Source: Massilia sp. H-1
GTDB lineage: Bacteria > Pseudomonadota > Gammaproteobacteria > Burkholderiales > Burkholderiaceae_D
Reading direction: 5' to 3'
DNA length: 64,000 bases
Assembly (NCBI GenBank): GCA_024703915.1
Contig: CP087969.1
Coordinates: 3,534,001-3,598,000 of the forward strand
Part shown: one piece after another, positions 12,249-21,151 of the stretch
How positions within the stretch are numbered: position 1 is the first letter of the stretch
Layout: each line of letters opens with the position of its first letter
Made by a program: the position numbers and the translations under genes
Notes under the pieces: generated by a model
Database searches by the model: none
What the model was told of the DNA's origin: nothing
What the model saw: only the letters and a program-made list of their open reading frames with translations

Positions 12249-13943
12249 CTATTTCTTTTCGGTGTCAGACGAAAAATTCAGTTGGGGTGTGCTGTCCTCG
12301 TCGGTCTTTTTGGGATCGGCGGTGCCTTCGGCTGGCAGCTGCAATGGCTCCTCTTCCATGGCTAGGCGCGTCGATCTTCAGTTCCAGCTGCTCCGTCATG
12401 TCGACCTTCTTGTCGACCGAAACGATGCGCAGGGAAAAGAATGATCAGCGCGACCATGATCACCTGGATTACCACGAACGGTATTGCACCCCAATAGATG
12501 TCCGAGGTCTTGACTTCTTTCGGCGCCACCGAGCGCAAATAGAACAAAGCAAAGCCGAACGGCGGGTGCATGAAGGAGGTCTGCATGTTCACGCCCAGCA
12601 GCACGCCGAACCAGATCAGGTCGATGCCGAGCTTGGCGGCCACGGGACCGACCAGCGGCACCAGGATGAAGGCCAGCTCGAAGAAGTCGAGGAAGAAGGC
12701 CAGCACGAAGAACATGATGTTGACGACCACCAGGAAGCCGGTGGTGCCGCCCGGGAGGCTGGTCAGCAGGTGTTCGACCCACAGGTCGCCCGAGACGCCG
12801 CGGAACACCAGCGCGAACACGGTGGAGCCGACCAGGATGAACATCACGAAGCAGGACAGGCGCGTGGTGTGGCTCATGGCCTGGCGCAGCAGGCTCCACG
12901 ACAGGCGGCCGTTGATCAGGGCGACCAGGATCGCGCCGACCGCGCCCATGCCGCCGCCTTCGGTCGGGGTGGCGATGCCCACGAAGATCGTGCCCAATAC
13001 CAGGAAGATCAGCGCCAGCGGCGGCGCCATCACGAACACGACCCGTTCGGCCATGCGCGAGAGCAGGCCCATTTTCAGGTGGCGGTTGGCCAGCGCCAGC
13101 ATGAAGGACATGGCCACGCCGAAGGTGGCGGCGTACACGCCCACCTGGTCGGCCTAAGCATGTCCGGATGGCTGGCGCCCCACAGATGGCCGAAACCGAA
13201 ACCGGCGCCCACCGCCACGGCCACCAGCGCCAGCAGCGAGACGATGCCGCTGTCGCCGTTCGCCTCGCGCAGGTTGCGCGCTTCCTCGGGCAGGGCTGGC
13301 ACCATGGCTAGAAGCTTGAACAGCGAGACGCTCAGCACATAGCCGGCGTACATGGCCGCCAGCAGCAGCCCGGGCAGGAAGGCGGCGCGGTACATGTCGC
13401 CCACCGAGCGGCCGAGCTGCTCGGCCATCACGATCAGCACCAGCGAAGGCGGAATGATTTGCGCCAGCGTGCCGGAGGCGGCGATCACGCCGGAAGCGAC
13501 GCGCTTGTCGTAACCATGTAGCGCAGCATCACCGGCAGCGAGATCAGGCCCATCGAAATGACGGACGCGGCCACCACGCCGGTGGTGGCGGCCAGCAGCG
13601 CGCCCACGAAGATCACGGCATAGGCCAGACCGCCGCGCACCCGGCCGAACAGCTGGCCGATGGTGTCGAGCAGGTCCTCCGCCATCCCCGACCTTTCCAG
13701 GATCAGTCCCATGAAGGTGAAGAAGGGGATCGCCAGCAGGGTGTCGCTGGCCATGATGCCGAAAATCCGGTTGGGCAGCGCCTGCAGCAGTTCCGGCTTG
13801 AGCAGGCCCAGTTCGATGCCGACCAGGCCGAAGAACAGGCCGTTGGCGGCCAGCGAGAACGCCACCGGGAAGCCCGACAGCAGGAAGATGACCAGGCAGC
13901 CGAACATGATCGGCGCGATATTCGCAATGAGGAATTGTTCCAT
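12249..13943 (-). CDS. dctM: TRAP transporter large permease (DctM-like)
   Basis: Large membrane subunit of a tripartite ATP-independent periplasmic transporter, which imports organic acids using the sodium gradient. About 560 residues with a dozen or more hydrophobic segments. Family motifs include FLLSGFPVAFSLAANG, IPFFTFMGLILERSGMA, AASGTLAQIIPPSLVLIVM and GGGMGAVGAILVALINGR. A charged cytosolic tail follows the last helix (PKKTDEDST) and ends at TAG 12249-12251. Breaks: 13150-13157, 13500 and 12361 (GCTAGGC). A frame-neutral lesion at 13307-13312 reads Leu-Ala where Pro-Ala is likely. It starts 11 bp after dctQ. No periplasmic binding subunit (DctP) is in the window. Confidence 0.88.
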
Positions 13944-13953
13944 GTGACCCTGC

Positions 13954-14536
13954 TCAGTCGATCTTGTTGGCGGCTTTGATCGCGTCGATCTCGTCCTGTG
14001 GCGTGATGGCGTGTTTCATGAACTCGTGGCCGTCGATGCGTCCGGCCAGGAAGGCGATCCGTTTGATGATCTCGGAAATGCCCTGCAAGACGAGCAGCAG
14101 GAAGCCGAGCGGCACCAGCAGCTTGGCTTAGCCACACGATCAGGCCATGCGCGTTGCTCGACATCTCGGCGCTCTGGACCGAGATGGCCGCGAACGGGAT
14201 GCCGTACCAGAGAATGAGCAGGCAGACCGGCAGCAGGAAGAGCAGGAAGCCGAACAGGTCGATCCAGACCTGGGTGCGGCGCGAGAAGCGGCCGACGACG
14301 ACATCGACGCGCACATGTTCGTCGCGCTTGAGGGTGTGGGCGGAGGCGAGCAGGAACACGGTCGCGTACAGGTACCACTGGATTTCAAGCCAGGCGTTGG
14401 AGCTGTAGTTGAAGATGTAGCGCACCAGCGCATTGCTTAAGCAGCAGATCAGGACCGCGGCCAGCAAAGCCCAGCTGACGGCATCAGCGATTTTCTCGTT
14501 GATGCCGTCGATCAGGCGTGAAAGTGACATGAACAT
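13954..14536 (-). CDS. dctQ: TRAP transporter small permease (DctQ-like)
   Basis: Small four-helix membrane subunit of the TRAP carrier, about 194 residues and normal for the family. Visible helices: AVSWALLAAVLICC, WLEIQWYLYATVFLLASAHTL, IDLFGFLLFLLPVCLLILWYG and VPLGFLLLVLQGISEIIKRI. The loop RDEHVRVDVVVGRFS is the conserved DctQ motif. Start 14536 has GGGAG upstream. Lesions at 14126-14132 (GCTTAGC) and 14435-14442 (GCTTAAGC). The second leaves the frame open and probably hides an Ala-Gly pair. Stop TGA at 13954-13956, 11 bp before dctM. Confidence 0.85.
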
Positions 14537-14582
14537 GTAATGGGGTCTCCCTTATCGTTATAGTTGTCACTGCCGTACTACT

Positions 14583-14668
14583 ACATCGTCCTCATGAAGG
14601 CGGGGACCCATAGCACGCTTCCGAATTCGGAGACGTGCTATGGGCCCCCGCCTCCACGAGGGCGATGT
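14583..14668. repeat. REP-like hairpin, copy 1
   Basis: Imperfect palindrome between argH and dctQ. The left arm begins CATCGTCCTCATGAAGG at 14584 and runs through GGGGACCCATAGCACG. The right arm is its near-complement, ending in GGGCGATGT. The loop is about 12 bases with CCGAATTCGG. Related copies lie at 49031 and 52371. The first 17 bases of the left arm are identical to the outer end of the inverted repeat at 39122. Confidence 0.85.
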
Positions 14669-14681
14669 TAAACATGCTGCG

Positions 14682-16102
14682 TTAATTCTGCTTCTGTGAC
14701 TCCGATTGTTCCAGCTGCTTGCGCACCCGCTCAATGGCCAGGCGCACCTGGCGCGGGGCCGTGCCGCCCACGTGATCGCGTGCGGCCACCGAGCCTTCGA
14801 GCGTCAGCACGGCAAACACATCGTCCTCAATCAGCGGCGAGAATTCACGCAGGCGTTCGAGCGACATTTCCGACAGATCGCACTGCGCATCGTCGCACGC
14901 GCACCGCGCGCGCCACTGCCTCGTGCGCATCGCGGAACGGCAGGCCCTTCTTGACCAGGTAATCGGCCAGGTCGGTGGCCGTCGCGTAGCCCTGCAGCGC
15001 GGCCGCGCGCATGGCGTCCGGCTTGACCGAGATCCCGCCCGCCATGTCGGCAAAAATGCGCAGCGTGTCGACCACGGTATCGACCGTGTCGAACAGCGGT
15101 TCCTTGTCTTCCTGGTTGTCCTTGTTGTAGGCCAGCGGCTGGCCTTTCATCAGGGTCAGCAGGCCAGTCAGGTGGCCGTAGACGCGCCCGGTCTTGCCGC
15201 GCGCCAGTTCCGGCACGTCCGGGTTTTTCTTTTGCGGCATGATCGACGAGCCGGTGCAGAAGCGGTCGGCGATGTCGATGAAGCCCACGCGCGGGCTCAT
15301 CCAGATCACCAGCTCTTCCGACATGCGCGAAATGTGGGTCATGATCAGGGCGCTGGCGGCGCAGAATTCGATCGCGAAATCGCGGTCCGAGACGGCGTCG
15401 AGCGAATTGTGGCAAACGTCCTCGAAGCCGAGGGTGCGCGCCACGCGCTCGCGGTCGATCGGGGAAGGTGGTGCTTAGGCCAGCGCGGCCGCGCCCAGCG
15501 GCAGGCGGTTCACGCGGCGGCGGGCGTCCTGCATGCGCTCGGCATCGCGCCCGAACATTTCCACGTAGGCCAGCATGTGGTGGCCGAAGGTGATCGGCTG
15601 GGCCACCTGCATGTGGGTAAAGCCCGGCATGATGGTGTCGGCATTCTTTTCGGCCAGCGCCAGCAGGGCGCCGCGCAGGCTGTGCAGCAGGGCGGTAATG
15701 TCGTCGATGGCCGCCCGCACGTACAGGCGGATGTCGGTGGCCACCTGGTCGTTGCGCGAGCGGCCAGTGTGCAGGCGCTTGCTAGCGTCGCCCACCAGCT
15801 CGGTCAGGCGTTTTTCGATATTCAGGTGGACGTCTTCCAGGTCGAGCAGCCATTCAAAGCTGCTTAAGCTTCGATTTCGCCCTTGATCTGGGCCATGCCG
15901 CGTTCGATCTCGGCACGGTCGGCGGCGCTGATGATGCCCTGGGCCGCCAGCATCTCGGCGTGCGCCAGCGATCCCTGGATATCGAACAGGGCCAGGCGTT
16001 TGTCGAAGAAGACGGAAGCGGTATAGCGTTTGACGAGGTCGGAGACAGGTTCGGAGAAGCGGGCCGACCAGGCTTCGCCTTTTTGGAGAGTTGTGCGGTC
16101 AT
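14682..16102 (-). CDS. argH: Argininosuccinate lyase
   Basis: Last step of arginine synthesis: argininosuccinate to arginine and fumarate, cytosolic homotetramer. About 470 residues. The fumarase/aspartase signature [15 protein letters not shown] (near 15235) carries the catalytic Ser loop, and [13 protein letters not shown] (near 15760) and [11 protein letters not shown] (near 15620) are present. Breaks at 15860-15867 (GCTTAAGC), 15473-15480 (GCTTAGGC plus an extra C) and about 14895. At 15781-15786 the text GCTAGC gives Asp-Ala-Ser where ArgH has Asp-Ala-Gly, a frame-neutral version of the same lesion. As a core biosynthetic gene it is very unlikely to be a real pseudogene. Confidence 0.95.
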
Positions 16103-16243
16103 GTGGGAGGTTCCTTTGATTTACCTGATTATAAACAAGGTAGGCAAGTGGCGTAAAAAGGCCCAGCAGGACAAATATGCAAAGGAACGTGATTGTTCTT
16201 CCTTTCGACGGTAGAATTGTTTTTTTACCCGGATTTCCCCGCC

Positions 16244-16676
16244 ATGGCCAGCATGTCCACTTTACAGATCAGTACCGACCGCTCCGAACTCGATGTGCCG
16301 CTGATTTACCGCTTCCTGAGCGAACAGTCGACCTGGGCGGTCGGCATTTCGCGTTCCGTGGTCGACCGGGCGATCGAAAATTCGCTCTGCTTCGGCGGCT
16401 ATGTCGATGGCCGCCAGGTCGCTTTCGCGCGTCATCACCGACTACGCCACCTTCGGCAACCTGGTCGACGTGTTCGTCATTCCCGAGTTTCGCGGGCGCG
16501 GCTACAGCAAAGAGCTCATGAAGGCGGTCATGGCCCACCCCAGCCTCAAGGGGCTGCGCCGCTTCATGCTGGCCACCGGCGACGCCCACGGCCTGTATGC
16601 CCAGTTCGGCTTCACCCCGCCCCAGCGTCCCGAAACGCTGATGGAACGCTACTTCCCGAATATCTACGTCAGCTGA
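16244..16676 (+). CDS. GNAT family N-acetyltransferase
   Basis: About 145-residue acetyltransferase transferring acetyl from acetyl-CoA to an unknown amine. The acetyl-CoA loop is [19 protein letters not shown] (near 16479), and the C-terminal [19 protein letters not shown] is typical of the single-domain subgroup. I chose ATG 16244 rather than the longer open frame from 16193, because the upstream part looks non-coding. ATG 16253 is possible. One break near 16427, where GCGCGCGTC reads GCGCGTC. It is divergent from argH across 141 bp and converges on the next gene with no gap. Confidence 0.82.
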
Positions 16677-17394
16677 TCAGCGCCCTGTCATGGCGCCCAC
16701 CAGCGCCTGCCATGGCCCGAACTGCATCGACCATTCATAGCTGGCCTGCTGCACGATCAGCAGCACCAGCAGGATCACATACGGCGCCCGCACTTTGCTG
16801 AAAGCGCGCGCGTCGGCCGCCAGCAGCGCCACCACGACCAGTTCGGCCACAAAAAAACTGATATGAAACGCCTGGGCGAAGCTCGCCCCGTCCGGCAGCA
16901 CGTAGTGGCCGAGCGCGCGCCCAGGGCCGGCGGCAGCAGCGGCAGCGCGGTGCAGCTCATGAAGCGCGTGCAGGCCGACGTCGCGCCGGTAATAGATCGC
17001 CATCAGGTAGGCGAACACGAAAAACGCCACCGAACTGAGATCGACGAAGGCCAGCTTCGGCCCGAAGGCGCGCAAAGCCGCTGTCGCTGGTCAGCATCGC
17101 GTTGGTGATCATCAGCCCCGCCACCACGAACAGCGCCGCCAGCACGATCGATGCCTTGCCCAGCGCCCGGTGCAGGGCGATTTTGCGCTGGCGCATCAGA
17201 TACGCCTGGCTGATCAGCAGCACCATCCACAGCGTGGCCATGGCCCCGTGGAACTGGTGCGCGAACTGGCCGCTGCCGAGCTTGCTGTAATACGAGGGGA
17301 AAAAGCCGACCAGGGCGACCAGCAGGAGCAGAACGAAGTACAGCGGGGCGTCGCTGTAGAAAGGGGAGGTGCGCGGCGAGGTACGGGCTTGCAT
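16677..17394 (-). CDS. Integral membrane protein of unknown function
   Basis: About 240 residues with six or seven predicted helices, for example YFVLLLLVALVGFFPSYY, ATLWMVLLISQAYLM, LVVVALLAADARA and VILLVLLIVQQA. Conserved-looking polar positions are FAHQFHGAM and KIALHRALGK; His residues near membrane edges recall heme- or quinone-linked membrane families, but I cannot place it in one. Breaks near 17072 (reading returns in DSGFARAFGPKLAFVD) and 16918. It overlaps no neighbour, and a perfect hairpin lies 10 bp upstream of its start. Confidence 0.7.
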
Positions 17395-17403
17395 GTGGAA
17401 GCT

Positions 17404-17440
17404 CCCTCAAAGAATTGCTACGTTGGCAATTCTTTGAGGG
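17404..17440. promoter_or_regulatory. Perfect 15-bp inverted repeat
   Basis: Arms CCCTCAAAGAATTGC (17404-17418) and its exact complement (17426-17440) around a 7-base loop. It sits 10 bp upstream of the membrane-protein start at 17394 and 22 bp beyond the end of the YfcC gene, both on the minus strand. It lacks a T-tract, so it is more likely an operator or 5'-UTR hairpin than an intrinsic terminator. Confidence 0.55.
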
Positions 17441-17462
17441 TAACATTTATTGCAGGGGCAAG

Positions 17463-18847
17463 CTACTGCCAGACCATCAAACAAGGCGGAATCAGCAACA
17501 CCATCGCCAGCACGAAATACATCAGCTGCAGCGGCACCATCCACTTGGCCCAGGTAATCCAGGGTATCCGCGCCAGCGCCAGCACGCCGACCGTGATGCC
17601 CGAGGTCGGGATCATCGGGGTGGTGAATTCGCCGAACTGGTAAGCGAGGATCGCGGTCTGGCGCGTCACGCCCACCAGGTCGGCCAGCGGCGCCATGATC
17701 GGCATGGTCAGCGCGGCCTGGCCGGTGCCGGAGTGGATGAAGAAGTTGATCACCGACTGAATCACGAACATTTTTTGCGCGGCGAAGATCGGGCTGGCCG
17801 ACTGCACCAGCGGCATCAGGCCGTGCAGCATGGTGTCGACGATGTGCGCGTCGTCGCGCCAGGATCATGGTGCCGCGCGCGAGCGCGATCACCAGGCCGG
17901 TGGTGACCAGATCCTTGGCGCCCTGGATGAAGGAGGCCACGAACTGGTCGGTATTGAGCCGTCCGACGGCGCCCACCACGATCCCCATCACCAGGAACAG
18001 GGCCGCGATCTCATTGATGTACCACTCGTACTTGATCACGCCGACCACCATCGCCGTCATGAACGACAGGAAGATCAGCAGCACCGCGCCGTGGGTGCGG
18101 GTCATGCCGCTGAAGTCGTCGAGGGCGACGGTTTTCTCCTTGCGCTTTTCCTGGTCCAGCGCGTAGGTCGGCGACAGGGTCGGGTCGCGCTTGACGCGCC
18201 GCGTACCACATCATGAAGGCGATCGTGATGCCGGTGGCGAGGAACCAGCAGATCACGCGGTAGCCCATGCCCGAGAACACCTCGATGCTGAAGCGATCCC
18301 CTGCGCCACGCCCACGTTGAACGGGTTGAGAAAAGCGGCCGCGAAGCCGACCTGCGAACCGACGAACGGAATCGACACGCCGACGATCGAGTCGTAGCCC
18401 AGCGCCAGCGCGAGCGGCACGAAGATCAGAATGAAGGGAATCGCTTCCTCGCTCATGCCGAAGGTGGCCCCGCCCAGCGAGAACATCGTGATGAACACCG
18501 GGATCATCATCGCGCACGAACGGCGAATGGGTGTGCGCCTTGGCCACCGACTTGATCATCGAATCGATCGCATCGGTTTTTTGCAGCACCGCGAACGCGC
18601 CGCCGACGATCAGCACGAAGCCGATGATCTGCGCCGCTTCGACGAAGCCCTTGATGGGCGCCATCATCAGCGCCACGAAGCCCTGCGGATTGCTGGCGAT
18701 GTAATGGAAGGAGTTCGGATCGATGCGCGGCTTGCCGTTCACCAGCACGGTGTCGTACTGGCCGCCCGGGACAAACCACGTGGAGATGGCGATCACCGCC
18801 AGGATCATGAACAGCAGGACGAAGGTATTGGGAAGACGCAGTTTCAT
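17463..18847 (-). CDS. YfcC family membrane transporter
   Basis: Polytopic permease of about 460 residues in the YfcC/DcuC-like superfamily, members of which are linked to C4-dicarboxylate or basic amino-acid/peptide transport. Start MKLRLPNTFVLLFMILAVIA at 18847. The conserved FVPGGQYDT, MFSLGGATFGMSEEAIPF, PFVGSQVGFAAAFLNPFN and GEFTTPMIPTSGITVGVLA stretches identify the family. Breaks near 18515, 18292, 18195 and 17855 are mostly GCGCGC-run losses. It starts 2 bp after the stop of the M14-type hydrolase gene, so the two are co-transcribed and the transporter probably handles its substrate or product. Confidence 0.82.
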
Positions 18848-18849
18848 CG

Positions 18850-19976
18850 TTATTGGCTCAGCAGTTTGCTTAGCGCGGAAGGCGACCGGTCCGGCGATCT
18901 TACCGACCTGCATGCCGCGCAGGAGGTGGCGGTGGGCGGTGCGGGCGAAGAACACGCCGGCGACCGTGGTGTGCAAGGTGGTGGTGACGCCGCTGACCGG
19001 ATCGATCAGGTCGGCGATGGCGTCATCCGGCCTGCACCTTCGCGCCCAGCTCTTTCAGGAACACCAGCACGCCCGCATGCGGGGCGGCGATCGGCTCCAC
19101 GCCTTCGAGCGGGGTCGGCGCGCACACGGGCGCCGGCAGGGGCGTCGGGCGTGATGTCGAGCACACCGGCTTGCGCCAGGTAGTTGATCAGGGCGCGCGC
19201 ATCCTTGCGCGCGTAGTCGTAGCCGACATCCATCTCGCCGCGCAGCTCCACCGTGACCGACACGCAGCTCGGGGGCAGCGGGAAGGCCGGGCCGAAGTGC
19301 TCGGCCAGATCCCACCACAGGCGGCTGCAGGCTTCATCGAACGGTTCCTCATGCGGCGGCCAGGGCCAGCAGCAGCGCGTGCGCGCCCATGTAGGCCGAC
19401 AGCGGCGCGACCGCGTCCGCCAGCGGGGTGCTTAAGCGTAGATGTGAAGCACGGCTTCGTTATCGCAGTGCAGATCGAGCACGATGTCGGCATCGATCGC
19501 CATGCCGAGCAGGGTCTTTTCAGCGTCTCGGCGTCGGTGGCCGGGGTCCAGGCGGCGACCGAGTCGCGCGCATGGGCGCGCACCAGGGCCACGTTGGCGG
19601 CGGCGTCGCCGGTCAGCAGGCCGCGCAGGGACAGCTTCAGGTCCTCGGCCACATGCTTGTAGGCGCGGTTGAAATTGATCCCGGTGGTCAGGTCGAAGCG
19701 GCCGAAGGGCGCGCCCTGGATCGCCTGCGCCAGGCCGATCGGATTGGCGGCCTAAGCACCAGCACGATCTCGCCGCGGATCTTGCTTAGCCGCTTCGAGC
19801 GCGTCGAATTCGGTGCGCAGGAATTGCGACACCAGCATGCCGGGCACTTCATCGGCGTGCAGGGCGCCCTGGATATAAACCTTCTTGCCCGAACCGGGCG
19901 TGCCGTAATGAAAACTGGTCAGCGTGGGCGCGATGCTGCTGCCGCTGGGGGCGAGGGGATGTGTGTGTGATTGCAT
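18850..19976 (-). CDS. Succinylglutamate desuccinylase/aspartoacylase family hydrolase
   Basis: Zinc-dependent M14-like amidohydrolase of about 375 residues. The zinc ligands His and Glu lie in GALHADEVPGM (near 19860), and the second His is in the reconstructed DLHCD (near 19470). The C-terminal half holds a lipoyl-like beta-barrel (HAGVLVFLKELG; GVTTTLHTTVAGVFFAR). Family members split N-acyl amino acids such as succinylglutamate or N-acetylaspartate. The substrate here is unknown. GCCGGC-type lesions at 19787, 19752, 19434-19441 and 18889. Restoring the last ends the protein in AGKLLSQ at 18850. It is divergent from the RpiR gene. Confidence 0.82.
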
Positions 19977-20150
19977 GGCTCAGATAAGTGGTGCTGCGGT
20001 TGGGCGACGGTGGGGAGTGCAGGAATTATGTCTCATTTTTTTCATATCGTCCACGCATGTAAAATTATTTTCAAAAAACAGTTGCGTCTTGTTTTTGATG
20101 CCGGTACAGTCGATGACATCTTGCAATTAGTCTGACAGCACAGGAATCAC
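19977..20150. promoter_or_regulatory. Divergent control region, RpiR gene / hydrolase-transporter
   Basis: 174-bp AT-rich gap between the divergent M14-like gene and the RpiR regulator, so it must hold both promoters. TGTAAAATTATTTTCA at 20058-20073 has symmetrical ends (TG.AAA and TTT.CA) that resemble the AT-rich dyads bound by RpiR-family proteins. The match is only partial and no promoter hexamers can be fixed with confidence. Confidence 0.4.
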
Positions 20151-21147
20151 ATGAAGTCGACCCATCCCGCCACAGCCCACGATTATGCCTCGCCCGAGAT
20201 CGCTTTTGCAGAATCCTCGCTGGGCGAAGCGCTGCTCAAGCTCCTGGCCGAAGGCTCGGTCTCGAACCGCGCCATTGCCGACTTCCTGCTGCGCAACCAG
20301 GTGCGCGTGACCGCGCTCGGGATCGAAGAGCTGGCCGAGAACTGCCAGGTGTCGACCGCCACCATCAGCCGCTTTGCGCGCGAACTCGGGTTCAGGAACT
20401 ACGCGGCGATGCGCAACGAGATCGCCACCACCTTGCAGTCGGTGCTGCAGCCGGTCGACAAGCTGCGTAATAATATCGCGCGCCGCGCCATGCCGCCACC
20501 GCTCCGGCAATCGAGAGCCTGGAGTATGCCGCGGCCAATGTCAAGGCGGCCGGGCAGGCGCTCGACCTGTCCGAACTGGACAGTATCGTGGCCCGCCTGA
20601 CCGCCGCCCGCGCCGTGTACGTGATGGGCTTCGGCCTGTCCTCGCAGCTGGCTTCAAGCATGCTGTCGCTGCACCTGCAGCCTTTCTGCCAGCAAGTGAT
20701 CGAAGTGGCGGGGCAGGGCGGCACCGAAGTGGCGGCCTAGCCACCTGGCCAACATCACCGAAGACGACGTGCTGGTCGTCATTTCCTTCCCCCGCTATTC
20801 GCTCGACGTGATCCGCCTGGCTTGGCTTTGCCCCGCGCGACGCCTGCGTGGTGTCGATCACCGATTCGCCCGCCTCGGCCCTGGCTAGCGTGGCCACCCA
20901 TGCGCTGTACGCGCAAAGCACCCATCCTGTGCTGCCGAGCAGCGCCACCGCGGCCATTGCCGTGATCGAGGCGCTGGTGGTGTCGCTGATGGTATCGAAC
21001 AAGGACAACGTCGCCAAGGCCGCGCGCCTGACCGACGCCATCTCGGCCTGGTTGTACGGCGCCGATCCGGTTTTTGACAGCAGCACCGACGGACCCCGTC
21101 GTCCCCAGCCCCGCCCCAAGAAGCAGGCAATAAAACCACAGGAGTAA
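20151..21147 (+). CDS. MurR/RpiR family transcriptional regulator
   Basis: About 330 residues. The N-terminal HTH_6 domain has the recognition helix region CQVSTATISRFARELGFRNY (near 20343). The C-terminal SIS domain (VYVMGFGLSSQLASSMLSLH to DVLVVISFPRYSLDVIRLA) binds phospho-sugars or related ligands in this family. It is probably a ligand-controlled repressor of the flanking genes, given its place between two diverging arms. Breaks at about 20495 (GCGCGC run), 20735 (GCCTAGC for GCCGGC) and 20820 (GCTTGGC). At 20884 GCTAGC probably replaces GCCGGC without changing frame. The TonB receptor starts 4 bp after its stop. Confidence 0.88.
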
Positions 21148-21151
21148 CAAC

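Noticed and set aside
14583..14668. Hairpin as the argH intrinsic terminator
   Set aside because: No T-tract follows on either strand and close copies occur elsewhere in unrelated settings; better explained as a dispersed repeat.
19750..19800. Stop codons near the start of the M14-like gene as evidence for two separate short proteins
   Set aside because: Both stops lie in GCTTAGGC/GCTTAGC text that converts to GCCGGC and yields a continuous family match (Pro-Ala-Ala-Asn-Pro and Ala-Gly-Lys).
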